Assembly: GCA_963717725.1 (NCBI GenBank)
Contig: CAVQWS010000027.1
Location: 1-64,000, forward strand
From: AC-32 sp963717725
Lineage (GTDB): Bacteria > Actinomycetota > Thermoleophilia > Gaiellales > Gaiellaceae
Direction: 5' to 3'
Length of the DNA: 64,000 nt
Shown here: positions 1-7,703 of the stretch, piece after piece
Position numbering within the stretch: position 1 is the first letter of the stretch
Layout of the letters: each line of letters opens with the position of its first letter
The notes under the pieces: model-generated
Databases searched by the model: none
Told to the model about the DNA's origin: nothing
The model's input: the letters and a program-made list of their open reading frames with translations, nothing else
Program-made: the position numbers and the translations under genes

Positions 1-1
1 A

Positions 2-199
2 GGCGATGTACTTCGTCTCAGCCGGGGCGACGGGCGAAGAAGACGAACTCACGCCCGGGCCTGTCCGGGGGTACCGCTTGACCGCACCGTCGACGTCCGC
101 GTGCGCCGGCTTTGCGAGGCGATCGACACGCGGGCCGCGAAGCGCACGTTCATCCAGACCCGTTACGGCGTCTACAGCCTGGAGCCGGTCGAGAAGTAG
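2..199 (+). CDS. C-terminal remnant of an OmpR-type response regulator (partial)
   Basis: The open frame runs in from the left edge. Its last 40 codons read like the end of an OmpR/PhoB winged-helix DNA-binding domain: a TVDVRVRRL recognition-helix motif, then the wing motif TRYGVYSLE just before the stop. The residues upstream in the same frame are arginine-rich and do not resemble the domain, so the gene is either frameshifted close to the edge or degraded. It would normally bind promoter DNA on behalf of a sensor kinase. The family call rests only on the C-terminal motif, and the stop is 60 bases before the cyclase gene. Confidence 0.4.
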   Translation, partial: GDVLRLSRGDGRRRRTHARACPGVPLDRTVDVRVRRLCEAIDTRAAKRTFIQTRYGVYSLEPVEK

Positions 200-259
200 C
201 CGGAGCCACCGGCAGCGCCACCTCCCGTTGCCGAACGCGAAGACGACTGCGAAGCTTGG

Positions 260-3200
260 ATGGCGATGATCTGCGCAAGCTGCGGGAGCGAGAACCGGAA
301 AGGACGGAAGTTCTGCGCCGAATGCGGGCACGCACTTGCCGCGCCTTGCCCCGCCTGCGGGACGCAGAACGAGGCGGGCGAGCGGTTCTGCGGCGAGTGC
401 GGCGCGCCGCTCGAAGGGGTGCCGCCGGAAGCGCCGCCGACGAAGCGCGAGGCGCCGAGCGCGGAGCGGCGCCTCGTCTCGGTCCTGTTCGCCGACCTCG
501 TCGGCTTCACGACGCTCTCGGAGCACAAGGACGCCGAGCAGGTACGCGAGCTCCTCTCGCGCTACTTCGACACCTCCCGGCGGATCATCTCGCTGTACGG
601 AGGGACCGTCGAAAAGTTCATCGGGGACGCCGTGATGGCGGTCTGGGGAACGCCCACGGCCACCGAGGACGACGCCGAGCGCGCCGTCCGCGCCGCGCTC
701 GACCTGATCGCGGCCGTCTCAGTGCTCGGGCAGGAGGTCGGCGAGGAGGAACTGCGAGCTCGGGCGGGAGTGCTTACCGGCGAGGCCGCGGTCACGCTCG
801 GGGCCGAGGGCGAGGGCATGGTCGCCGGCGATCTCGTCAACACCGCGTCGCGCGTCCAGTCGCAAGCGGAGCCCGGCACGGTCTATGTCGGCGAGTCGAC
901 CCGCCGGGCGACCGAACAGACGGTCGTGTACGAGCCGGCCGGCTCGTTCGAGCTGAAAGGCAAGGAAGGGCAGGTGCCGCTCTGGCAGGCACGGCGAGTC
1001 GTCTCCGGCCTCCGCGGCGCGCTCAAGTCGGAGGGGCTGGAGGCGCCGTTCGTAGGACGCGACCGCGAGCTTCGCCAGATCAAGGACCTCGTCCACGCCT
1101 GCGCCGAGGAGGGAAAGGCGCACCTCGTCTCCGTCTCCGGAATCGGAGGCATCGGCAAGTCCCGGCTGGCGTGGGAGTTCTACAAGTACTTCGACGGCAT
1201 CGCCGAGACGGTCTACTGGCACCGCGGGCGCTGCCTGCCCTACGGCGAGGGCGTCACCTACTGGGCGCTTGCCGACATGGTGCGCATGCGCTGCTTGATC
1301 TCGGAGGAAGAGGACGCGGAGTCTGCTTCCGCGAAGCTCCGCGCGACGCTCGACGTCCACATCAGCGACCCGGAGGAGAGGACGTTCGTCGAGCCCCGGC
1401 TCGCGCACCTACTTGGGCTCGGGGACTACCACACCAGCGACCGAAACGACCTGTTCGCCGCGTGCCGCCTGTTCTTCGAGCGGTTGGCCGACGCTTATCC
1501 GACGGTGCTCGTGTTCGAGGACATGCAGTGGGCCGACGAAAGCCTGCTCGACTTCGTCGAGTACCTGCTCGACTGGTCGCGCAACCACCCGTTGTTCGTC
1601 GTCACGCTCGCGCGGCCGGAGCTGCTCGAGCGGCGCCCGACCTGGGGGGCCGGCCAGCGAAGCTTCACGTCGCTCTACCTCGAGCCCCTCCCGCCGCCCG
1701 CGATGGAGGAGCTCTTGAGCGGCCTCGTCCCCGGCCTTCCGCAGAGCGTTCGCGAGCAGGTGCTCGCCCGCGCGGAGGGCGTGCCGCTCTACGCGGTCGA
1801 GACGGTGCGGATGCTGCTCGACCGCGGCCTGCTCGTGCAGGAGGGCGCGACCTACAGCCTGGCGGGAGAGATCGAGCAGCTCGAGGTCCCGGAGACGCTG
1901 CACGCCCTGATCGCAGCCCGGCTCGACGGCCTCACAGCGGACGAGCGGCGCCTGCTCGACGACGCCTCCGTGCTCGGAAAGAGGTTCGCCAAACCCGCGC
2001 TCGCCGTCCTCTCGGGGCTGGACGAGACGCAGCTCGAGCCGCTGCTCGCGTCGCTGGTCCGCAAGGAGGTGCTCGGCGTCCAGGCCGATAGCCGCTCCCC
2101 GGAGCACGGGCAGTACGGGTTTCTCCAGGACCTCGTGCGGCACGTGGCGTACCAGACGCTCTCTAAGCGTCAGCGACGGGCGAAGCACCTCGCCGCGGCC
2201 GAGTACCTGACCTCGGAGTTCTCGGGCGAGCAGGACGAGGTCGTCGAGGTGATCGCCTCGCACTACGTCGACGCGTATGAGGCGCTACCGGATGCCGACG
2301 ATGCGCTCACGATCAAGCAGCGTGCGCGCGACGCGCTGGCCCGGGCCGGAGACCGGGCCGCGTCACTGGCGGCCGCCGACAAGGCGCGTCGCTATTACGA
2401 GCAGGCTTGCGGGCTCACCGACGAGCCGCTCGAGCGCGCTGGCCTCCTCGCCCGCGCCGGCGAGATGGCGGGCAGGGCCGCCGACCTCGACGCGGTGCGG
2501 GCGCTCTACGAGGAGGCGATCGCGCTCTACGAGTCCGCCGGGGACACGCACGCCGCCGCGCGGGTGGCCGGGGCGCTCGGCTCGAGCTTCGCGTTCGGCG
2601 GCCGGCGCGACGAGGCAGTGGCGCGGTCAGAACGAGCGTTCGAGGTGATCGCGGGCGATGAGCCGGACGAAGACCTGGCGCTGCTGGCCGCCCAACTCGG
2701 CCTTGCCTACTGGTTCGGCGGCGATCTCGAGCGCGCGGCCGAGCGGTCGGAGTTCGCGCTCGACATCGCCGAGGCCCACCGGTTCATGCGGCCGCTCGTG
2801 ATCGGCCTCCGGGGCAAAGCGGCGGTCGCCTGGAGCCGTGGCCACGGCGAAGAGGCGCTCGCGATCTCGCGGCGTGCGCTGGAGCTCGCCCTCGAGAACG
2901 ACCTCGCCCAGGATGCGACGGTCTCCTACTTCATCCTCTCGGACAACCTGTTCCGCGAGGACCGCTACTCCGAGGCGCTGGACTACCTCGAACAATCGCT
3001 CGCACTCTCGCGGAAGCTTGGCAACCGGCCCTCGGAATGGGCGGTGCTCGCAGAGATGACGTACCCGCTCTACATGCTCGGGCGCTGGGACGAAGCGCTC
3101 GGGGTGATCGAGGAGCCGACCGAGGAGCAGACCCAGTCAGGGGGCGTCCTGCTGAGCCTGCTGACGTCGATTCTCGAGGTGCACCTCCAGCGAGGGCAGC

Positions 3201-3787
3201 TGGAAGCGTCCCAGCATGTGTTCTCGCTGTTCGCGCACATCGAAGCCTCGAGCGACGTCCAGGAGCGGTCGTGCTTCCTCGGCGCACGGGCTTCTTTGAA
3301 CATGGCCCAGCAGCGGTTCCCAGAGGCACTCGCTGACGCGGGGGCCGCGATCGAGACGGCGCAGACCCTCGGGCCGGGACAGCAGGCCGCCAAGCAGGCC
3401 TTCCTCGCAGCGCTCGAGGCAACCCTTGCCCTGGGAGAGCACGACAAGGCACGGGAGCTGATCGCGACCGTGCAGAGCGCGCCCGCGGGCAGGCGAGCGC
3501 CGTTCCTCGACGCGCAGGCTCTCCGTTTCCGGGCGCGTCTCGAAGGCGACGAAATGGCCTTCGCGGCGGCCGAGAGGCTGCTCGAGGAGGCGGCCTTGCC
3601 CTTCTGGCTCGCCGTCGTGCAGCTCGAGCACGGCGAGCTGCTCGTCGAACAGGACCGCCCCGACGAGGCCGCGGCGCTGGTCGCCGAGGCACGCGCCACG
3701 TTCGATCGGCTCGAGGCGGAGCCCTGGTCGGAGCGCGCGAGGCAGGCCTCACGGGAAGGGCGAGAGCCCGAGCCCGTCGCCTCCTGA
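260..3787 (+). CDS. Class III adenylate/guanylate cyclase fused to an AAA ATPase and TPR region
   Basis: A 1175-residue signalling protein. Residues 1-50 hold two zinc ribbons (CxxC pairs at about C5/C8, C19/C22, C30/C33, C44/C47). A class III nucleotide cyclase domain spans about 70-245, with metal aspartates D79 (FADLVGFT) and D123 (GDAVMAV), the base-reading K119, and D191/N194/R198 in DLVNTASR, so the catalytic set looks complete. An FVGR motif at 264 and Walker A GIGGIGKS at 294-301 start a STAND-type ATPase. From about 690 to the end the protein is helical and TPR-like. This architecture is common in actinobacteria; the signal it senses is unknown. ATG 260 and ATG 266 are both possible starts and neither has a clear ribosome site. 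No transmembrane segment is visible. Confidence 0.9.
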   Translation: MAMICASCGSENRKGRKFCAECGHALAAPCPACGTQNEAGERFCGECGAPLEGVPPEAPPTKREAPSAERRLVSVLFADLVGFTTLSEHKDAEQVRELLSRYFDTSRRIISLYGGTVEKFIGDAVMAVWGTPTATEDDAERAVRAALDLIAAVSVLGQEVGEEELRARAGVLTGEAAVTLGAEGEGMVAGDLVNTASRVQSQAEPGTVYVGESTRRATEQTVVYEPAGSFELKGKEGQVPLWQARRVVSGLRGALKSEGLEAPFVGRDRELRQIKDLVHACAEEGKAHLVSVSGIGGIGKSRLAWEFYKYFDGIAETVYWHRGRCLPYGEGVTYWALADMVRMRCLISEEEDAESASAKLRATLDVHISDPEERTFVEPRLAHLLGLGDYHTSDRNDLFAACRLFFERLADAYPTVLVFEDMQWADESLLDFVEYLLDWSRNHPLFVVTLARPELLERRPTWGAGQRSFTSLYLEPLPPPAMEELLSGLVPGLPQSVREQVLARAEGVPLYAVETVRMLLDRGLLVQEGATYSLAGEIEQLEVPETLHALIAARLDGLTADERRLLDDASVLGKRFAKPALAVLSGLDETQLEPLLASLVRKEVLGVQADSRSPEHGQYGFLQDLVRHVAYQTLSKRQRRAKHLAAAEYLTSEFSGEQDEVVEVIASHYVDAYEALPDADDALTIKQRARDALARAGDRAASLAAADKARRYYEQACGLTDEPLERAGLLARAGEMAGRAADLDAVRALYEEAIALYESAGDTHAAARVAGALGSSFAFGGRRDEAVARSERAFEVIAGDEPDEDLALLAAQLGLAYWFGGDLERAAERSEFALDIAEAHRFMRPLVIGLRGKAAVAWSRGHGEEALAISRRALELALENDLAQDATVSYFILSDNLFREDRYSEALDYLEQSLALSRKLGNRPSEWAVLAEMTYPLYMLGRWDEALGVIEEPTEEQTQSGGVLLSLLTSILEVHLQRGQLEASQHVFSLFAHIEASSDVQERSCFLGARASLNMAQQRFPEALADAGAAIETAQTLGPGQQAAKQAFLAALEATLALGEHDKARELIATVQSAPAGRRAPFLDAQALRFRARLEGDEMAFAAAERLLEEAALPFWLAVVQLEHGELLVEQDRPDEAAALVAEARATFDRLEAEPWSERARQASREGREPEPVAS

Positions 3788-3897
3788 GCTAGTCAAGTCC
3801 AGAACCCTACGGAGTGCCAGTCGACACGGAAAGACGCAGAGGCCGCGGTCAAGTACGACGTCGTCTGCCTCAGGGGCGAGGGCGCTGCGCCCGGTCC

Positions 3898-3927
3898 TCG
3901 GGTGACATTCCCGCACGCTGGCCCAGC
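3898..3927 (+). repeat. 30-bp dispersed repeat, copy A
   Basis: The core is GTGACATTCCCGCACGCTGG, preceded by TCGG and followed by CCCAG. It differs from the inverted copy at 58173-58202 at only two or three positions and is related to copies at 4513, 5438 and 5906. It lies 20 bases beyond the cupin stop codon. Confidence 0.75.
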
Positions 3928-3945
3928 CGAGTGCCCCGCTTCGAG

Positions 3946-4410
3946 CTACTCCTCGCCTTCCCAGTAGTCGAGCTCAGGCCCCGGACGGCCGAACATGATT
4001 GATTCACCTGCCACGCTGCGTGCGCCCACCTTCCCCGTATCGAGGTACTCGACGATGTCCGGGGTGACGAGTGTCGAGAGCATGAGCACACGAATCGGGG
4101 AGTCGCTTCCGTTCCAGACCTGATGCGCCCCCGCCCTGCCCCGCGGGAAGCAGACGACGTCACCCTCGTCGAGCTGGCGCTCCCGCTCGGGCGTGCGGAG
4201 CGTGGGCTGACCACGAACAACGAGGAGCCACTCCTCGTTGGCGTGATGCGTGTGATACGGCCAGACCTTGTTGCCAGGTTGTGCCTCGTACAGTCCTGCG
4301 CCGATCAATTCACCGCCGATGTACTCACCGACCTTCGCCGCCCTAACGTTCCAGCCTTCGCGTTCCGTCGAGTTATCCAAGTCGCCGTTGTAGAGGTTGA
4401 AGACCTTCAT
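3946..4410 (-). CDS. Cupin-domain protein
   Basis: A 154-residue single-domain cupin. The first cupin motif is visible as HTHHANEEWLLVVRG and the second as the later GAHQVWNGSD segment. These normally supply His and Glu ligands for one metal ion in a small beta barrel. The start is ATG 4410, giving MKVFNLYNGD, because AGGAGG sits nine bases upstream; the longer open frame to 4512 would run to the edge of a repeat and has no ribosome site. Substrate is unknown; relatives are often annotated as sugar-binding or dioxygenase-like. The gene stands alone between repeat copies A and B and is on the opposite strand to the cyclase. Confidence 0.85.
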   Translation of the reverse strand: MKVFNLYNGDLDNSTEREGWNVRAAKVGEYIGGELIGAGLYEAQPGNKVWPYHTHHANEEWLLVVRGQPTLRTPERERQLDEGDVVCFPRGRAGAHQVWNGSDSPIRVLMLSTLVTPDIVEYLDTGKVGARSVAGESIMFGRPGPELDYWEGEE

Positions 4411-4512
4411 CCAGGACGTCCTCCTGTCGCAAGGCGTTGATCGCCTGACCACGCCTGTCTGTTCACGACTACGACCGATCCGTTCGCCTCCATCCTGAAC
4501 AGCATCGCCCAT

Positions 4513-4544
4513 CAGGGGTCATTCCGGAACACTGGCACAGGCGG
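4513..4544 (+). repeat. 30-bp dispersed repeat, copy B
   Basis: The core CAGGGGTCATTCCGGAACAC, followed by TGGCACAGGCGG, is nearly identical to copy C and related to copies A, D and E. It lies 100 bases upstream of the cupin start and 80 bases beyond the SDR stop. Confidence 0.75.
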
Positions 4545-4624
4545 CAGGACTCGCATCCGGAGGGGCTGGAGCGAGGTCGGCGTGAAGCCCGTCGCCTGTT
4601 TGGACGAGCCGACTGAGTGCGTTG

Positions 4625-5371
4625 TCAAAGATCTTGGTAGGCGTAGGTCCGGGCGTCGTCCACCTCGCCTACCACGAGCTGGCTGACAATCTTCGAAGCT
4701 ACGACTTCGGGCGGAACGAGCCGCCCGTCGCGCTGGAAACCCTTGAATAGTTCGACCACGGGCAAGACCTCGGGCAGCTGTGCGCGAGCCAACGTCTGCA
4801 TGTCCGTGTCCATCACGCCCGGGCGTACGGTGATTGCCTGGAAGGTCGGGGCTCCGTGCTCGGCAGCCAGTGAGAGCGTGAGCATCTCGATGCCAGCTTT
4901 CGCGACGCAGTAGACAGCCTCACCCGGTAGCGCGGTCTCTGCCGCACCGGAGGAGATGTTGATGACCCGCCGCGACACCCCGGCGTCGGTGAAGACACGG
5001 CAGAAGAGGTTGGCCAGGGCTACCGCAGCGGCCAGGTTTGTCGCTATCGCTGATGAGATCTCCGCCGATGAGAGGTGTCCGACCACGCCGATCGGATCCA
5101 GGGTTGCGGCGCTGTTCACCAGGCACACGGAGTCTGGCCTACGCGCCTCAATGTCTTGAAATACCGGGGCTAGAAGCGTGTCCGTGGCCGCCGCGTTTGC
5201 GAGATCGAAATCCGCAAACCAATACCGATCAACAGCGAGGCCAGGATTACTCGCCCGGCCGATTCCAAGAACACTGAAGCCGCGCTCGAGGAGATCTCGG
5301 GCGAGCGCCGCCCCGAGACCGCGAGACACCCCGGTCACGATCGCTACATGCTCACCGGCAGTTGGTTCCAT
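4625..5371 (-). CDS. Short-chain dehydrogenase/reductase (sepiapterin/benzil reductase-like)
   Basis: A 248-residue classical SDR. The nucleotide-binding motif TGVSRGLG lies at about residues 13-20. The NSAAT turn corresponds to NAAG, and the active site reads NISSGAAE followed by YCVAK, giving the catalytic Ser, Tyr and Lys. The pattern of a short aspartate-containing second strand and the PGVMDTDM loop resembles sepiapterin or benzil reductases that use NADPH. ATG 5371 was chosen because GGGGAG lies just upstream; an upstream ATG at 5410 lacks one. Substrate is not predictable from sequence. The gene sits alone between repeat copies B and C. Confidence 0.88.
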   Translation of the reverse strand: MEPTAGEHVAIVTGVSRGLGAALARDLLERGFSVLGIGRASNPGLAVDRYWFADFDLANAAATDTLLAPVFQDIEARRPDSVCLVNSAATLDPIGVVGHLSSAEISSAIATNLAAAVALANLFCRVFTDAGVSRRVINISSGAAETALPGEAVYCVAKAGIEMLTLSLAAEHGAPTFQAITVRPGVMDTDMQTLARAQLPEVLPVVELFKGFQRDGRLVPPEVVASKIVSQLVVGEVDDARTYAYQDL

Positions 5372-5437
5372 AGGCAGCTCCCCGTCGCCTCGGTGCGGCA
5401 CCATCCACATCTTCCCCCAACCGTGAGCGCAACCGCT

Positions 5438-5468
5438 CAGGGGTCATTCCGGAACACTGGCCCACGCG
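5438..5468 (+). repeat. 30-bp dispersed repeat, copy C
   Basis: CAGGGGTCATTCCGGAACAC, then TGGCCCACGCG. It is identical to copy B over its first 24 bases. It lies between the divergent SDR and NTF2-like genes, so it could overlap their promoters. Confidence 0.75.
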
Positions 5469-5515
5469 AGAGGTTGCTTTTTGACGTCTATAGCTCCAGC
5501 GTTAGTGTCGATCGG

Positions 5516-5884
5516 GTGGACGAGCTGGAGCGGGCCGAGCGCCAACTACTAGAAGCCTTGAGCGGCGGCGATCTAGACACCGCCTCGGCACTCCTTCGTG
5601 AGGACTTCCTGATCACCACAGCAGGGTGGATCGCCGAGCCGGTAGGAAAGCAGGCGTGGCTCGATTCGCTCCGAGAGCGCATGACCCTGGACTCGTTCGA
5701 TTTTCGCGTGCTCGCGACGCGGCGCTTCGAGGACGTTGCCGTCGTTCTCGCTGAGTCGGCGCAGGAGGGAAGGCACGACGGTGAACCCTTCTCGCTGGTA
5801 TTCCGCTATACCGACGTGTGGGTCGGCCGAGATTCCGGCTGGGCTCTCGCCGCTCGACATGCGTCGATCGTGTCGCCACGGTAA
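5516..5884 (+). CDS. NTF2-like / SnoaL-like domain protein
   Basis: About 122 residues with the pattern of the NTF2-like fold (DUF4440/SnoaL group): an N-terminal helix (ELERAERQLLEALSGGD), a short LREDFLITT strand, a central helix, then strands ending in YTDVWVGRDSGWALAARHAS. Members are cone-shaped small enzymes, lyases or ketosteroid-isomerase-like proteins, or non-catalytic binding modules; no specific activity can be assigned. GTG 5516 is the only reasonable start downstream of repeat copy C and has no strong ribosome site, so the start is uncertain. The gene stands alone between copies C and D. Confidence 0.7.
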   Translation: MDELERAERQLLEALSGGDLDTASALLREDFLITTAGWIAEPVGKQAWLDSLRERMTLDSFDFRVLATRRFEDVAVVLAESAQEGRHDGEPFSLVFRYTDVWVGRDSGWALAARHASIVSPR

Positions 5885-5905
5885 GAGCGCGCCCTCTCAC
5901 GGCTG

Positions 5906-5935
5906 GAGGGACATTTCCGAGCACTGGCCCAGGCG
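5906..5935 (+). repeat. 30-bp dispersed repeat, copy D
   Basis: GAGGGACATTTCCGAGCACT followed by GGCCCAGGCG, the most diverged of the four copies between 3.9 and 6 kb. It begins 22 bases after the NTF2-like stop codon and closes the repeat-bounded block. Confidence 0.6.
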
Positions 5936-6061
5936 CGCGTCCCCTCGGTGCATCGGCGTACACACACGCGCTGGACGCGGCCACACCGCAGCGCGACGCC
6001 GAGGGGATCAGCTCGCGCACGGCGAGCGCCTCGACGACGTTCGTCTAGACAGCGTCGTCTT

Positions 6062-6472
6062 CTAGATCCTGCGGCCGACGTCGGCCGCTTTCGTGCGGAA
6101 CAACTCGCTGAGCGTCTGATCGTGGCTCGGCGCTGGTGGCGGCGGCGGCGTTCTGCTCCCGCCGTCGAACCCGCCCGTGGCGAACCGTCCTTGCTCGTCG
6201 CGCTCCGGCAGGGGCCGTCCGCTCAGCGCGCCGAGAAGCTCGCTGCGTCGCCGCTGTTTGTCCGCCGCCGCTCGTGTGAAGAGGTCCGAGGCGGGCTGCT
6301 CGCGCTCGTCCGCGTCGGCCTGCTCGCGCTGGCGAATCAGCCGTGCGAGGTCGTCAGCGGACTGCTCGACGTCGGCGAGCGTCGTGCCCGTGAGGAACTG
6401 GGCGGCGGCCGGGTCGAGGCCGCGCGCCTGGACAGCTTCGGCACGGAGCTGGTCGAGGTTCGGCTCGCTCAC
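6062..6472 (-). CDS. Phage-like small structural/scaffold-type protein
   Basis: 136 residues starting at GTG 6472, which overlaps the stop of the upstream gene in a GTGA arrangement. The N-terminal part is helical and acidic (about residues 1-75, with ARLIRQREQADADER). It is followed by a basic PERDEQGRFATGG linker, then FDGG and a proline run, and a short amphipathic tail. A flexible RDEQGRFA-type linker followed by FDGGAR-like glycine/proline sequence is, as I recall, seen in small proteins next to head genes of actinobacterial prophages; that is memory of family style, not a search. No catalytic motif. No other phage gene is nearby apart from its coupled partner. Confidence 0.5.
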   Translation of the reverse strand: MSEPNLDQLRAEAVQARGLDPAAAQFLTGTTLADVEQSADDLARLIRQREQADADEREQPASDLFTRAAADKQRRRSELLGALSGRPLPERDEQGRFATGGFDGGSRTPPPPPAPSHDQTLSELFRTKAADVGRRI

Positions 6473-7138
6473 GTTGCCGCTACCGGCTCCAGCTCGGCCT
6501 CGGCGGCAGGCTCGTCGTGCTGCGGCTGGCGCGGGTCGTTGCGAAGAAGGGGCGCTTGCTCGCCACCGGCCATGAGCAAGGCGCTGGCTGCGGCCGCGAC
6601 CGCTTCGGCCCTCGTGCGCGCGACGTCGCCGAGCTGCGGCGCGCGCACCATCGCGGCGAGCGTGGTCACGCGGCCGTTCGATGACCTGGCGCTCGTGGTA
6701 GGCGGCTAGAAGCTCGTTGCAGGCGTGATCGACGCGCGTTGCCGCGGCCTCGGCGTCCTCGGCAAGGTCGTCGTAGAGCGCGGCGAAGTGCTGGCCGACG
6801 AAGATCCTCACCTGCTGCTCGTGGTCGCGGACCGCCTGCTGCCCGCCAGCACGCCGCTCGGCCCACGGCTCGGCGGCAGCCGCCCTCGCCTTCGCAAGCT
6901 CGGCCTCCAGCTTCTTGCGCTGCCCGCCCACGTCGTCACCGGCGAGTGCGCGCCGTTCGAGTTCGGCGAGCGCGACCGAAGTGTTCGCCGCCCGCTCGTT
7001 CGCCTCCCGCTGCTCGCTGTCGATCGCTTCAACGCGATCGCGCAGGGCATCTCTCTGGGCGACCAGCGCCGCCAGTTCCGTGCTCACCTCTGAGCGTGGC
7101 GGGCCGAGGTCGAGGCGAGCGGCGGGACTGACCGACAT
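6469..7138 (-). CDS. Phage-like coiled-coil protein, frame interrupted near 6680
   Basis: From ATG 7138 (MSVSPAARLDLGPP) the frame encodes a long coiled coil (ALVAQRDALRDRVEAID, then ELEAELAKARAAAAE-like heptads) up to NELLAAYHERQVIE at about 6680. Beyond that the original frame turns into arginine-rich nonsense. A second frame (TTLAAMVRAPQLGDVA onward, 6669-6469) continues with coding-like sequence and ends in EPVAAT, overlapping the GTG of the downstream gene. One base separates the frames. This could be a mutation, an assembly error or a frameshift site; no obvious slippery heptamer was recognised. Function unknown, probably prophage-derived together with 6062-6472. Confidence 0.5.
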
Positions 7139-7321
7139 TCCGCGAGGATAGACCCAGCGCCCGACGGCCGGGTCTCGTAGTCGGAGCGCACGGTCCAATG
7201 GCTTGGCTACCGCCACCCGCGATGACGACGGCGACCGACCTCCCGTGCTGGTCGTTGAGGACGTACCCAAATGAGGCGGTTGCCGGGGCGCGTCGCCGCG
7301 CCCCGGCAGGAGACAATTCCA

Positions 7322-7498
7322 CTAGCCGGGCATGATGCCGGCGACGTTCTCAAGCGCCGTGCGAACGTTGTCGGAGAGGAGCGTGATCGCACCGATCACG
7401 GCGAGCGTGATCACGGCGAGGACCACGCCGTACTCCGCCATCGTCTGACCCTCCTCGCGCTTGACGGCGACCTGCACGAACGTAAAGAGTCTCAGCAT
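7322..7498 (-). CDS. Flp/Fap-type pilin (type IVb pilin), solitary
   Basis: A 58-residue protein. It has a short basic leader (MLRLFTFVQVAVKREEG), then the hallmark QTMAEYGVVLAVITLAVIGA, which matches the Flp pilin pattern of a conserved Glu-Tyr pair at the start of a hydrophobic helix. Flp pilins are cut by a prepilin peptidase after the glycine and polymerise into adhesive Tad pili. ATG 7498 is supported by GGGAGG ten bases upstream. No TadA/B/C, CpaB or prepilin peptidase gene is in the window, so the assembly machinery must be elsewhere or absent. Confidence 0.88.
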   Translation of the reverse strand: MLRLFTFVQVAVKREEGQTMAEYGVVLAVITLAVIGAITLLSDNVRTALENVAGIMPG

Positions 7499-7703
7499 TT
7501 TTGAGTGACCTCCCTTCTGTCAGTCGTCGGCGACGCGGGCGGCGCGACGCCTCGGCCTCATTTGCAGCATCCATCGGCCCGATTGGCTGCCAAGCTCATC
7601 CCTCGTGCTGGCTAGTCGTCGAGGACGTGGCCGCTGCCGAAGTCGTCGGGGCAGCCGCTGCAGGCGTAGTATCGGCACCTCGATTCACGTGAAAGGGGGA
7701 GAG

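Noticed and set aside
112..2091. A 659-residue frame overlapping the cyclase gene
   Set aside because: Arginine and alanine-rich shadow frame; the cyclase frame has complete domains and catalytic residues.
3898..5935. Classical integron
   Set aside because: No tyrosine integron integrase, genes point both ways, and the 30-bp repeats lack the paired R/L arms of attC sites that I could identify.
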